Shown here one piece after another: positions 43,500-53,799 of a stretch of 64,000 nt of DNA. The first letter of the stretch is position 1. Every line of letters begins with the position of its first letter. Below the pieces are notes generated by a model. The model worked only from the letters and a program-made list of their open reading frames with translations. It had not been told where the DNA came from and made no database searches. Origin of the DNA: Muricea muricata (Eukaryota; Cnidaria; Anthozoa; Malacalcyonacea; Plexauridae); contig OY979717.1 of NCBI GenBank assembly GCA_963855995.1, forward strand, positions 62,278,243 to 62,342,242. The letters run 5' to 3'. The position numbers and the translations under genes were made by a program.

Positions 43500-45047
43500 A
43501 TGGCCTGGCTCTCAGTTTTGAACTGTTTAAACGTTGGATATATGACCCAAATTCTCGCAAGTGTAGTGTGTTTATTTCTTGTGTACAAATGTACCAAGTT
43601 TCTGTTTGGAACGGCGAATAACGAACAGATGAAATGCAGCATTGTTGTACGTCGTCTTGGTTTCTACGAAGCAGTATTTGATGCGTTTTCCGTCGAAAGA
43701 GGAGGAACCGGTAATATATGCCTCAGCGTAACTTTAGCTTCAAAACAAAGCCTGTCATATGAACACGTTCGTGATGCTCTTGTGTTGTTAGCTAAACGAC
43801 AGCCAATGCTTCGAGCAATAATAACAACGGTAGAAAATGGAGAAAAATATTTTGAGATCAAAGAAATCAATGAAGTTATTGCAATGTTAGATATAACTGC
43901 TTCCGATGTGAAGAGTTCGGATTGGAAAGATGTCTGGTTTGAAAATACAACAAAACGAAGAGGCAATGGTCTGTTATGGCGAGCTGTGATATTACAAGAG
44001 GAATTAAGAATTGACACGAAAGACTATGTAACTACCTTAATGTTTAATTTTAATCACTCATCTACCGATGGCGTTTCGTGTGTTAAATTTTGCAAACAAT
44101 TTCTCAGGCTCTTGAATGAACTTGCTAACGGTGCTGCTGCAGATCAGGAGATCCGCAGTTTAAATATGCTGCCATATTATCATGATATTGTCACACGAAA
44201 ACGAACATTGTATTCAGTGTTGAATTTCATGCTCACTTATTGTGGCTTGCGATTTTTTGTGAGGAGAATGATTTCACACGAGTTCAAAACAATAAAGCGC
44301 AATCCATATTACAATCAGTTTCCACCAAGTCTAGATGTCTCGAGCTTTGCTGGACCAATGCGGCTGAATGCTAAAGTCTTTACTGAGAATGAAACAAAGA
44401 AGATTCTTCAAGCCTGCAAAGCAAATCATTGCACTGTAACTGGAGCTCTGACAGCTGCTGCCAATCTTGCTTTCTGTGATCTTATACAAGATGGAATGCA
44501 AGAGAATAATGATACAAAGTTAAAGTGGGAGTTTGCGATTAACGCCCAACGCTGTTGTGATCCTAAACCACACCAGGACTACCTGGGACTCTTTTTCTAT
44601 AACTTTGATGAACTTTGCATGAAGTACGAACCTGATACTGACTTCTGGAAACTGGCCCAGAAAACTACAAAGGAAATACAAGATGTCGTGAAAGCTGAAC
44701 AATATGTTATTGGCGACACAATGTTTGGTGAAACTATGAAGGCAAACGAAGTGCTTAATCTGCTTGATCGTGAGGGTGTAATTCGCTTATCACCCTGTAA
44801 TTTTATATCTAGTTTTGGTTCCTTTCATTTTGGCAAAGATCAGCAGGAACAAACGTACACACTGAAGGAATGTTTCATTAATGATGCTGGTCATGGATTC
44901 CCAAGCACCTTTTCACATTTTAACCATACCATAAATGGTAAAATGACCTGGCAAATTACCCATAATGCTTCTAGAGTCCAAATTCAGCATGCAGAAAAGT
45001 TTGTCAGTCTTTGCTTTGGTAGATTTATTGACATAGCACATGTTTAA
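43500..45047 (+). CDS. Membrane-anchored condensation/alcohol-acyltransferase-like protein, copy 3
   Basis: An intact intronless ORF of 515 codons; one codon longer than copies 1 and 2 (ITTVENGEKYF against MTVKNGDKYF). Anchor at residues 14-34 (TQILASVVCLFLVYKCTKF). Catalytic signature NHSSTDGVS retained, shifted by one residue (H186, D190). It has more substitutions than the other two share with each other, so it is probably the earliest branch of the three. TATA pair upstream conserved. Family call as for copy 1. Confidence 0.8.
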   Translation: MAWLSVLNCLNVGYMTQILASVVCLFLVYKCTKFLFGTANNEQMKCSIVVRRLGFYEAVFDAFSVERGGTGNICLSVTLASKQSLSYEHVRDALVLLAKRQPMLRAIITTVENGEKYFEIKEINEVIAMLDITASDVKSSDWKDVWFENTTKRRGNGLLWRAVILQEELRIDTKDYVTTLMFNFNHSSTDGVSCVKFCKQFLRLLNELANGAAADQEIRSLNMLPYYHDIVTRKRTLYSVLNFMLTYCGLRFFVRRMISHEFKTIKRNPYYNQFPPSLDVSSFAGPMRLNAKVFTENETKKILQACKANHCTVTGALTAAANLAFCDLIQDGMQENNDTKLKWEFAINAQRCCDPKPHQDYLGLFFYNFDELCMKYEPDTDFWKLAQKTTKEIQDVVKAEQYVIGDTMFGETMKANEVLNLLDREGVIRLSPCNFISSFGSFHFGKDQQEQTYTLKECFINDAGHGFPSTFSHFNHTINGKMTWQITHNASRVQIQHAEKFVSLCFGRFIDIAHV

Positions 45048-45349
45048 GAACCAAAGATATATGTAAATATACTATTTGGGTTATAGTTAATTAATACTTA
45101 TTAAGAAGCGTCCTTCAGTATCAACATCATAAAAATTATGTACACGATTGTGAATATAAATGACTAAAACATATACTTGTATTCTTACAAGCCTGATGCA
45201 CATAAGAGGTATATCAGTGCTCTGCAGGCAATCTTGCAAGGCTGGTTTCTCAGCCTCTTTGACACGGTAGAAGAGACACGTCGTAAGAAGACACAGTCGC
45301 CATATCGAACAATTTGCACTAGAATTATTATACTTTTACTTGAACTGCT

Positions 45350-46122
45350 AAAGGGAAACAGCAATATATTTTTTATAGGCTTATTGATAAGAACCTCTAA
45401 AGTAACGGGAAAATGTGTTCAATTTTTTGAGAACATGCTTAGTTCCTGAAATACTGGAGGACAAAGAAAGACAAAGACACCATACACATCTGCCATCTTG
45501 GATATTCAAAAAACCCATAATTGTTCTTTCTCTTAAAAAAGCGATTAACAAGTATGTTGAATGTTGAAATTCAACTGAACTTGTAAGTATATATTTCTTA
45601 CTTAAATTGCAAAGTGTTGAAGAAAATGTTTATTTGGGTTTAACTAATTCACAGCAAGTTTTATACCCTGGTTATGAGTCAGTAAAATAGACCTAATTAT
45701 AAAACAAGAAGGCGGATGACTAATATCATTTGTTCTTCAATATTTCAGGAACAAGATGCAATTTTTATTGTCGTTTAATTTTAATCGGTTCGCATGCGGA
45801 TATAATACCAAAACAGTTTAATTTAAATCGGCCGACTAAAATTGCTTAATAAATGGTGTGACACACGTATTGATTTGGCCCGTCCACAAAGTTGGACGAC
45901 TAAAATCTTGTTATTGTTTTATGTTAGGATCACGAATGTTCCGTTCTTTGACCCTAATCCTAGCCTCGTCCCCGACGATTTGATGTTTTCTCATCTCCCA
46001 CGTGTCTGTATCCGCCATAGAACATCAAAGGGCCGGGGACGAGGCTACCCTAGCCCAAATTTCTTGATGAGATCAAAGGCGGTAAAAAAGAGTAACCTAA
46101 AATCGCCTGGGATTATCACCTG
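45350..46122. other. Non-coding region with a foldback
   Basis: No gene supported. CCTAGCCTCGTCCCC at about 45960 and GGGGACGAGGCTACCCTAG at about 46034 are inverted, marking a small foldback of about 95 bp. Confidence 0.45.
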
Positions 46123-46361
46123 GGGCCAGTTGTTCAAAAGCCGGTTAGCTTAACACTGGGTTAACGTAAAATTAAAATTAAATTTCCCTTGAAGTTTGTT
46201 TACAAATTTGGAAATATTTCCTCATAAGTTGTGTCTAGATCGATGGTAGTTGGAGGTCCCGAAGTTTCAAAGTAAACAGATGTGTAGAAATACGGAAACT
46301 TAAACAGTGAGTTAAATTTCAACCCAGGGTTAGTGCTAACCTAGCTTCGAACAACTGGCCC
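46123..46361. mobile_element. PIF/Harbinger-like MITE with CTG target duplication
   Basis: Ends GGGCCAGTTGTTCAAAAG and its diverged reverse complement (CTTCGAACAACTGGCCC); CTG flanks at 46120-46122 and 46362-46364. Same kind of end and CWG duplication as the element at 31267-31411. Confidence 0.75.
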
Positions 46362-46364
46362 CTG

Positions 46365-47740
46365 TAGTGTAAAGCAGGTATCTTGGAATAGTTCTGTTGC
46401 TTCTTACTTCGAATACTATGTCCCTTCCACGCTTGTCTTGCCACTTATCAGGTCGTCCACATACGTACACTTTTAATTTTCTGCGACTCCCTCGGGTGCA
46501 CGGGTTTCCCACGATGCTAACTGCTGTTTGATCACCCTTCTCAGCATGAAGGAGTTTGATCACCCTTCGATGCTGTTTGATCACCCTTCTCAGCATGCTG
46601 TTTGATCACCCTTCCACACTTGTCTTGCCACTTATAGGTCGTCCACATACGTACTCTTTTAATTTTCTGCGACTCCCTCGGGTGCACGGGTTTCCCACGA
46701 TGCTAACTGCTGTTTGATCACCCTTCTCAGCATGAAGGGTTAGGAGGCAAAGCCAAATATTGCTCTGGTAAATCTTAGCGTTTCAATGTTCGACTGTTTG
46801 CTAGGCACTTAGTAAAAACCTGAGCGCATCTTGTTCGACTTCTTTGATGCGTACTTGTAAAAAAGCCTGCTTCAAATCGCCTGTCAACACCATCGGGTGG
46901 AATCTCATACGAATTAACACGTTCCTAAGTTTGTTTGAAATTAGAGACGGTCCTGCATGTAGGCTAGGGGCTTCTGGATGCGGCCGCGGTTGATTCTGTT
47001 GCATGTCTTACTACTGGCTTATGTGGAATATAGAATCCAACACCGTCTGGTTGGTTATTTGCAGTTTCTACGTTGCCGTTTGCCTTCTGTTGCTCGATGA
47101 TCTCCGTGCAGCTCTCTGTCTGTTCACTTCATCGCATTATTTACGCTGTAGATGAGCGATAAGAGGCGGATGAGTCCCCGTCCAGGAGAGCCCAGTCTCG
47201 TACCAACCTTCTGTACTTTTTACTAGTTGCTCCTGAAATTCAGCGTATGCCTCTTGTTGTTCGTACCCAGGCAAGAAGCTATCCCCAAGATGTCGAGTTG
47301 GCAGAGTCTCTCCTAATCACTCTTTGAGTCAGCACCAATGCCGTGTAATCCTTCCCCTGGGCAATTGTGGTTTTCCAAACTGAGCTTTTCCCGTAACTGC
47401 ATCTCCGATTTAACCAACCCGAGGCAGCTCGCTTGCTTCTAAAATCAGATGGATTGGTAATCTCGGCTTACGATCATTGTTGGGTCCCTTCCAAATGTTT
47501 GTAAGTACGCAAGAGCTGTTCCTAATTCGGGTTATCAAACACAAGTGGATCATACTTGTCAACTCTTATGACGTTAACATCCTTGCTGAATTTCCCATCC
47601 AGAGCTTTCACTTTCACCGTCGACATTTCCATTTCTTTAGAGGGTTTAACAAAGCAGCGGAAGCGTACGAGCTATGCCTTCCACTTCGATTAACACGACA
47701 GGATATAGCAAAACGCCTTCGTTGCTTTCGGTTGCCGTAA
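46365..47740 (-). pseudogene. BEL/Pao retroelement relic III
   Basis: Minus strand: protease-region scraps (47740-47400), linker before the reverse transcriptase (about 47110-47010), and reverse transcriptase with VLTGDLKQAFLQVRIKEVEQ (46801-47004). The last part is internally duplicated (46421-46735). Closest to relics I and II by the shared QAFLQVRIKE and TVLNSIF wording. Confidence 0.68.
46421..46735. repeat. Tandem duplication inside BEL relic III
   Basis: A block with CTTGTCTTGCCACTTATCAGG, CGACTCCCTCGGGTGCACGG and TGTTTGATCACCCTTCTCAG occurs twice with a period of about 183 bp, with two or three extra partial copies of the TTTGATCACCCTTC part between. Confidence 0.7.
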
Positions 47741-47762
47741 GGTACAAATTCTGCTTATTGGA

Positions 47763-48215
47763 CAGGGACCTCGGAGGAGGGGGGGCTTGTCCCCCCCCAA
47801 TAATTTTCCTGTGATTGATTGAATGGTGGTTAATATAACCAGTGCTACTTGACGTTTTTCCAATAAGTAGCGTTACAGCTCAGGTCAAGAGCACCTCATT
47901 AACATTTTGGCTGTGATGTTGGGAAAACGCACTCTGAAATCCAGCAAAAGGAAGCAAAAGGATTGGCGTCGAAATAACATGATATACTTTTTCCAATATT
48001 TACTAATAAAGAACGAAAAAAAGCCAACAATAAACATGAACACGTTGCAACCGCAAGATAGTTCAAGAAAAAAACTTAAAAAATTAACAAAGACGGAAAA
48101 AATTGAAAAAGAACGAAGCAAGAATGGGGACTCGATTGTTGCCCCAGTCCCCTCCCCGCCCCTGGGAAGCTAAGCATTCGGCCCCCTCAATCCAAAAATT
48201 GCTCAGCGGTCCCTG
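47763..48215. mobile_element. Non-autonomous transposon, CAGGGACC ends, 5-bp duplication (copy B)
   Basis: Ends CAGGGACCTCGG and CAGCGGTCCCTG; TTGGA at 47758-47762 and 48216-48220. Homologous in reverse orientation to 42378-43083 but without the inner palindromic insertion. The open frame across it is a chance ORF. Confidence 0.78.
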
Positions 48216-48239
48216 TTGGATATGGAGGTATGGTGCTTG

Positions 48240-49180
48240 AGTTTGCAATTTTGACAGTTTGAGCTACTTTTACACTCAGCAGCACGATGCCGACAACCAG
48301 TACAGTATCAGCCTCGTTATCAACATTCCTCGCTAAGTTTTCCGCCATTCGTGCGCTCCAAACCAATGCTCCAAACGTGCAATAGACGTACTACGCTTGG
48401 AGATTCAGGATTTCGAGGTAAGCAAGCCATTCACGGTTGATTTCTCCAAGAAGAAAGTTTGTTGTGACTTCCCGCAGTCACCTATAGATGATACATTCCT
48501 GTAGAGTTTCCTTTCATCTGCGTAAAGTCCTGTAGAGATACTATCTGGCACAAAGCCTGCTAAATCGTTTTTAAAGATTACAAATAATATAGGACCTAAA
48601 TGCTTCCTTGCGGAACGCCCTACGTAACATGTGCCCAGCCGGAAACTGCACGGTCTACAACAACTCGTTGGAATCATTGACGCAAATAATCTTTGAACCA
48701 ATCATGCATGCGGTCTACTACACCAAAGCGTTTAAGTTTTTGTAAAAGGATCTTGTAGCCCACGGTAACAGGCTTTCTCGAAGTCTAAGTAAAGAACATC
48801 TGTTTGAACATTTTGACCTAGATTCTTTCCAATTTCATGAAGAACTGCAAGGAGTTGGGCGGCGCACGAGCGATTGCGTTGAAAACCATGTTGCAGGGTG
48901 GGGATGAGATGTTTGATATGAGCTAAGCGTTCGGTTGAAGTCTTGAAGAGGGAGCAGAGGCTTGACGTTGCTATAAGCCTTCAGGAGGCGAGTTAGGATT
49001 TCATCTGGCCCACTTGTTTGGTGATGTCGAGAGCGTTGAGACAATTTGTTGCATCTTTATTTTTTACATAATTTGTTAACTCGGATAGCAAAATTTCATT
49101 TGGAGAATAATCAAGCACATTCGTATTGTCGGTGTCTTGTTGCGAACAAAAAGAAAAATAGGTACGCGCTGCGTACATGT
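48240..49180 (-). pseudogene. Decayed LINE reverse transcriptase
   Basis: Minus-strand pieces: QTSGPDEILTRLLKAYSN (48990-49045), LGPILFVIFKNDL (48550-48600) and YADE in place of YADD (48500-48520), with frameshifts between. A dead non-LTR element different from the 27-32 kb LINE. Confidence 0.6.
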
Positions 49181-49199
49181 GGGTAGCCTGCAGTGTTTG

Positions 49200-49512
49200 A
49201 TAATGGCTATTTCAAAAGCTAAAGTGATTGAAATTAAGTAAATTGGCACAGTTTATGGGAAATAAACACATAATCACATACAAAACATTACACTTTAGGT
49301 AAACGAGTATTACGTACATTTTTTTCAATAAGCATAAACATATCCAAGAAGTTGTGAGGTATTTTAATGTGTCATGATCAAATACAATTTTGCATACAGT
49401 GTACAAAACCTTGACCTGTATGTATACGAAAGACAACAATTCACAGAACAAAATATAGATAATAAGAACAACTCTTAACTGTGGAAAACTTCATGTTATA
49501 AGACGCAAAGGG
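49200..49512. other. Non-coding flank of the BEL element
   Basis: AT-rich; I see no gene or repeat here. Confidence 0.35.
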
Positions 49513-49656
49513 TGAAGGGTCCTTAGAACACATGTTCGAAAAGGTGTTGTAGTGATTGAACGGCAAGCAATAAAATAGTTAAAATATACGGAGAGTGTGA
49601 GTGAGTTATATTTACTAGGAAACGTAGCGGAAATCAGTCCCAGCGTTTTCGATACA
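49513..49656 (+). repeat. 5' LTR of the BEL/Pao element
   Basis: Matches 55337-55476 almost base for base. Ends near GATACA; TGGCGACC follows and could be the primer-binding site. Confidence 0.75.
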
Positions 49657-50093
49657 GTGGCGACCTACCGGCAGGATTAACGAACTTCGTGAGTAAATTC
49701 AAACGATTTTAAAAGGTTCTAAAATTAGTCGTGAGTACAACGCGTGTTCAAGCTGTCAAAGTGAAAGGACAATTTATACGGTGATACCTCGTGAGTTTGT
49801 GAGTCGTTTTCAACTATTTTATTAACAGTCGCTTGTCTTAATTATTGTGGTTAACCAGAGCTTATTTTGTTATTTTATTCGGGGAAAATTTGCTAAAATC
49901 CGTACTTTTGTTTGGTGACTCGGGAAAAATGATATTGTGACCGCGCGGGAGTTGATAACTGGGGAACCGAGCTCGAGACATTGGCAATACTTTATCTAAA
50001 GAAGTATAAAAACGGGTGACTTGTATTCTTGACAATTTGACAGTTGTTTTATTAGTTTTATGCTGTGTTGAGCGAAATCGGTTGCAAAGTAAC

Positions 50094-52817
50094 ATGGAAA
50101 AGGCTTTGGAAGAACTTGCTAAAAAGCGAAAAACATTAAAATTCCGCATGGGCAAGACAAATGACGTCATTGCCAAACATGATAAAGAGGCCCTGGAGAG
50201 GCAACGGTTATCAGTAACAACTAGTTCGACAATGGTCAACGTTTCCAAGGAAACTATCGAAGAAATGATGTTTGCAAAAGGAGACAGTGAGGAAGATATC
50301 AAAACATGGGCGGTGGAGAGTGAAACCCTACTGAGCAAAGCTGACCAATGTATTCGACAAATTACCAAAGAGCTAAACGATATGGAAGCGGCTACCCAAG
50401 AAGCTATTACTTTAAAAGAGCGAGAAAAGAAATTAGAGTTTGAGAAGCTGTTGATGGAGCAGAAAATAAAGCAAGAACAGGAAGCAGCAAAGGAAAAGAT
50501 GGAGATTGATCTGGAGTACCAAAAAAGATTGAAAGAATTTCAACAAACTGAATCAAGTTCTGAAAAGTCGCAATCATCTGCCGTTATAAAAATGCCCAAA
50601 TTGGTCATTTCTAAATTTCAAGGAACACCTCAAGATTGGATTCGATTTTGGGGACAGTTTGAGGCACAAATCGACAAGTCGGCAGTTGATCCTGTTACAA
50701 AATTTTCTTACTTAAAGGAGCTGGTGGAAGTCAAAGTACGAAAGTTAATCGACGGGCTGCCCTTTACTGAGGAAGGGTATAATAAAGCGAAGGACATCTT
50801 AGGAAAGCGATATGGCCAAACTAGTGAAGTGGTTGGAGCATATGCACGAAAAATTCTCGAATTACCTTGCATCCGAGAACGTGATGTTGCAAAAATACAT
50901 GCTTTCTATGAAACACTGCTATATAATGTTGAATCGTTACAGACTCTGGGCAGTTTAAACAAACTCAATGCGGCCGTCAGGTTTACGTTTGACAAATTGG
51001 AAGTGATTAAGAGTGAGCTCGCTATGACCAATGACAACTGGAGTGAGTGGACTTTCCCACAGTTTGTTGAGGCTCTCGAGAAGTGGACGAAGAATAATCC
51101 GGTCAAAGAGAACTCGGAGAAATACCGTAAAGGACGATCATTCTTAGTTAATCGAAACGACTCTCCTAGTGTTGGATTCACGGGCTGTTTGTACTGTTCT
51201 AGTGATGCACACAGGGCGATAAACTGTGACAAGATCATTAAACCTGAGGACAGGAAGAAAATCTTAGCTGAGAAGCATTTATGTTTCAACTGTGCAGGAG
51301 CAAAACACAGAGCGGCAGAGTGTAAGAGCAAGGGCAAGTGTCAAATCTGTCAAGCAAGACACCACACTTCAATATGCGACAAGAGTCGAAGACCTGGTGA
51401 ACCTGGAATGACGGCAAATCATATCGGTCTAAGCGCAGTCATACATCCGGTAGTTGTTGTTCGAATTAACGGTTATAAATTCCGTGCCTTACTTGACAGC
51501 GGAGCAAGTCACTCATATGCCTCTTCTACAGCCATCAACTTAACCCATGCCAAGTTGAAGTCTACGGGCCTTCGACAGATCGCGATGTTAACCGGAGTTA
51601 CTACAAGAACCATGCAAGTGTATGAAGTGAAAATACAGTCGTTATCTGGAGATTTTGACCTGGATGTGAACATTACAAAAATCGAGAAGAAGGAGCTGCT
51701 ATCCTTAGATAATCCCAAATATAAAGAAGTTCTGTCAAAATACTCGCACTTACGAGGAGTTGAAATGGATGATGATGACCAGAAAGACCTCCTACCCATT
51801 CACCTTATTCTCGGAGCAAATGACTTTGCTAAGATACGTACACGAGAGAGCTTACGTGTTGGTCGCAGTGGAGAGCCGGTTGCTGAGCACACTAGATTTG
51901 GTTGGTCGATTATGTCACCAGGAGCAAAACAAGACGTAACACTTGGTTGTCTTGCAGTGAATTCAACCTCAGATTACGACAATTTGTGTGCGCTCGACGT
52001 GCTGGGTTTAGCCGATAATGTCGGAGCCGACGCTGATGTTTTCAACGAATTTAAAGAACAGCTGACGAGATCGAAAAAAGGCTGGTACGAGACAGCGTTA
52101 CCTTGGAGACCGACCAATAAACCCCTGTTATCCAATATGGACGGTAGTTTACGTCGCCTCAACCCACTTCTGCGGAAATTAAAGCGAACGGACATGCTTC
52201 TAGAGTACGACGCTGTGATCAGAGAGCAAATCGACAAGGGAATCGTGGAGAGAGCCCCCAACGTAGTCACTGGTAAAGAATTCTACCTACCACACCGCGC
52301 CGTCGTTGAAGAAGGTGCAGAAACAACGAAAACCCGAATTGTTTATGACGCCTCCGCACGTGAGCTTGAGGACACCCCATCGCTAAACGATTGCCTTCTT
52401 ACCGGCCCACCATTACACAACCAACTGTGGTCCGTGTTAGTGAGAAACCGATTCCACCCCATAGCTGTAGCTGGCGACATCGAAAAGGCCTTTCTACAAG
52501 TTCGAGTCCGAGAGCCTGATCGTGACGTCTTAAGGTTTCACTGGATCAAGGACGTTCATTCGACCGAAGTAGAAATACTACGCTTTACTCGAGTCGTCTT
52601 TGGCCTAGCATCGTCGCCTTTTCTATTAAACGGCGTTATCGCGAGACATCTAGAATTGATTGAACCTCGTCACCCCGAAACAGTGGCGGAAATACGCAAG
52701 AGCTTATACGTAGACGACTTGATATCGGGAGCACCTACTACCATAGAAATAATAGATATCTATTATTTCTATGCCTACTACGAACGAAGCAGCCGAGCTG
52801 AAACAAGACGCGATTGA
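50094..52817 (+). CDS. BEL/Pao gag-protease-reverse transcriptase polyprotein (5' part)
   Basis: The ATG at 50094 (MEKALEELAKKRK) is the likely start; about 907 codons. A coiled-coil, Glu/Lys-rich segment covers the first 160 residues; then a DUF1759-type gag domain (KLVISKFQGTPQDWIRFW), cysteine-rich zinc knuckles (CFNCAGAKHRAAEC and CQICQARHHTSIC), a retropepsin-like protease with DSGA at 51495-51506, and a reverse transcriptase with AGDIEKAFLQV and YVDD at 52707-52718. The true frame ends at 52741, where a palindromic insertion shifts it; the last 25 residues are out of frame. Confidence 0.85.
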   Translation: MEKALEELAKKRKTLKFRMGKTNDVIAKHDKEALERQRLSVTTSSTMVNVSKETIEEMMFAKGDSEEDIKTWAVESETLLSKADQCIRQITKELNDMEAATQEAITLKEREKKLEFEKLLMEQKIKQEQEAAKEKMEIDLEYQKRLKEFQQTESSSEKSQSSAVIKMPKLVISKFQGTPQDWIRFWGQFEAQIDKSAVDPVTKFSYLKELVEVKVRKLIDGLPFTEEGYNKAKDILGKRYGQTSEVVGAYARKILELPCIRERDVAKIHAFYETLLYNVESLQTLGSLNKLNAAVRFTFDKLEVIKSELAMTNDNWSEWTFPQFVEALEKWTKNNPVKENSEKYRKGRSFLVNRNDSPSVGFTGCLYCSSDAHRAINCDKIIKPEDRKKILAEKHLCFNCAGAKHRAAECKSKGKCQICQARHHTSICDKSRRPGEPGMTANHIGLSAVIHPVVVVRINGYKFRALLDSGASHSYASSTAINLTHAKLKSTGLRQIAMLTGVTTRTMQVYEVKIQSLSGDFDLDVNITKIEKKELLSLDNPKYKEVLSKYSHLRGVEMDDDDQKDLLPIHLILGANDFAKIRTRESLRVGRSGEPVAEHTRFGWSIMSPGAKQDVTLGCLAVNSTSDYDNLCALDVLGLADNVGADADVFNEFKEQLTRSKKGWYETALPWRPTNKPLLSNMDGSLRRLNPLLRKLKRTDMLLEYDAVIREQIDKGIVERAPNVVTGKEFYLPHRAVVEEGAETTKTRIVYDASARELEDTPSLNDCLLTGPPLHNQLWSVLVRNRFHPIAVAGDIEKAFLQVRVREPDRDVLRFHWIKDVHSTEVEILRFTRVVFGLASSPFLLNGVIARHLELIEPRHPETVAEIRKSLYVDDLISGAPTTIEIIDIYYFYAYYERSSRAETRRD
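52734..52781. mobile_element. 32-bp perfect palindrome flanked by an 8-bp duplication
   Basis: CCTACTAC (52734-52741) is repeated at 52774-52781; between them is a perfect palindrome made of CATAGAAATAATAGAT and its reverse complement (52742-52773). Removing 40 bp restores the pol frame across the site. It looks like two 16-bp transposon ends joined with no interior, or a footprint left by an element with 8-bp duplications. Confidence 0.75.
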
Positions 52818-53781
52818 GATTTTCGACGACGCCAAATTCCGTTTGCACAAGTGGCATTCAAATGCCCCGGAACTTGAATCGAACATGAATGACGGTGCAT
52901 TAACTTTCGCTAAGCAACAACTGCGTGTCAGTCCTAAGGATAACGGTAGCAAGCTTTTGGGTTTGAAGTGGAATAAAGTCGAGGATTCCCTACAAGTCGA
53001 TTTCCCTAGTACGCCGGCAGTGTTAACGAAGCGTGGTATCCTGGCGTACTTGGCCAAAGTATACGACCCTCTAGGTCTACTATCACCTATGTTACTAGAG
53101 GGGAAGATTCTATATCGAGAAGTCTGTGAAGCCGAAGTTCGATGGGACGGAATTATTCCAGACGATCTTAGCAAACGCTGGCGGAAATGGGAAAGTGCAC
53201 TACCGAGATATTTATCGTTTCCACGTAGCATCCCAACCTATCCAGAGTTCCAAGAAGTGCAACTGCATTCCTTCGGCGATGCCAGCAAGAAGGGTCTATG
53301 CGCAGTGGTATACGCTGTTGTCCAACAAGAATCTGGTGAAGTGCAACGTCTGGTGACCGCAAAATCACGACTTGCGAAGACTAACTTGACTATCCCTAGA
53401 CTCGAACTTGTTGCTGGGCACATGGCGGTGAATTTAGCCGTTAACGTAAGAAATGCTTTGGAGGGATTCAAGATGGCAGAAAATATTCATTGCTGGTTAG
53501 ATAGTAGCGTGGCCTTACATTGGTTAAATGATCACGGACAGTATCGTCAGTTCGTTGCAAGCAGAGTCAATAAGATTCGAAGCCATCCAAACGTGTTGTG
53601 GCGTCAACTGCCTACTGCCGAAAATCCAGCTGATTTGGGGAGTAGAGGAGGTAGTGTAGACGGAGCCAGATTGTGGTGCCAGGGTCCAGATTGGTTATCA
53701 GATGAAAGCAGGTGGCCTCCTAAGCTCGTAACGAAAGCCAGTGATGTAAGTCGAAGCCTCCACCTCCGACAACATTATTGA
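52771..53781 (+). CDS. BEL/Pao pol continuation (reverse transcriptase end, RNase H)
   Basis: After the palindromic insertion the pol frame continues here: NEAAELKQDAIEIFDDAKF, LGLKWNKVEDSLQVDF, RGILAYLAKVYDPLGLLSP and the RNase H region LHSFGDASKKGLCAVVYAVV, LVTAKSRLAKTNLTIPRLEL and WLDSSVALHWL, ending with ENPADLGSRGG. The apparent ATG at 52771 lies in the insertion and is not a natural start. A frameshift near 53750 ends the frame. Confidence 0.8.
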   Translation: MPTTNEAAELKQDAIEIFDDAKFRLHKWHSNAPELESNMNDGALTFAKQQLRVSPKDNGSKLLGLKWNKVEDSLQVDFPSTPAVLTKRGILAYLAKVYDPLGLLSPMLLEGKILYREVCEAEVRWDGIIPDDLSKRWRKWESALPRYLSFPRSIPTYPEFQEVQLHSFGDASKKGLCAVVYAVVQQESGEVQRLVTAKSRLAKTNLTIPRLELVAGHMAVNLAVNVRNALEGFKMAENIHCWLDSSVALHWLNDHGQYRQFVASRVNKIRSHPNVLWRQLPTAENPADLGSRGGSVDGARLWCQGPDWLSDESRWPPKLVTKASDVSRSLHLRQHY

Positions 53782-53799
53782 AAAATTCGAACTGTGCAA

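Larger units (their letters stand above)
36308..45349 (+). repeat. Segmental duplication unit, copy 3
   Basis: The upstream flank from TTTCATTGCGACAGC matches copies 1 and 2 but is split by the DIRS element (36516-42126) and a 706-bp transposon (42378-43083). The 3' flank matches copy 2 to about 45349 (ATTATACTTTTACTTGAACTGC). Confidence 0.75.

Noticed and set aside
47907..48173. Lysine-rich 88-codon ORF
   Set aside because: It lies across a CAGGGACC MITE; the homologous element at 42378-43083 does not keep the frame.
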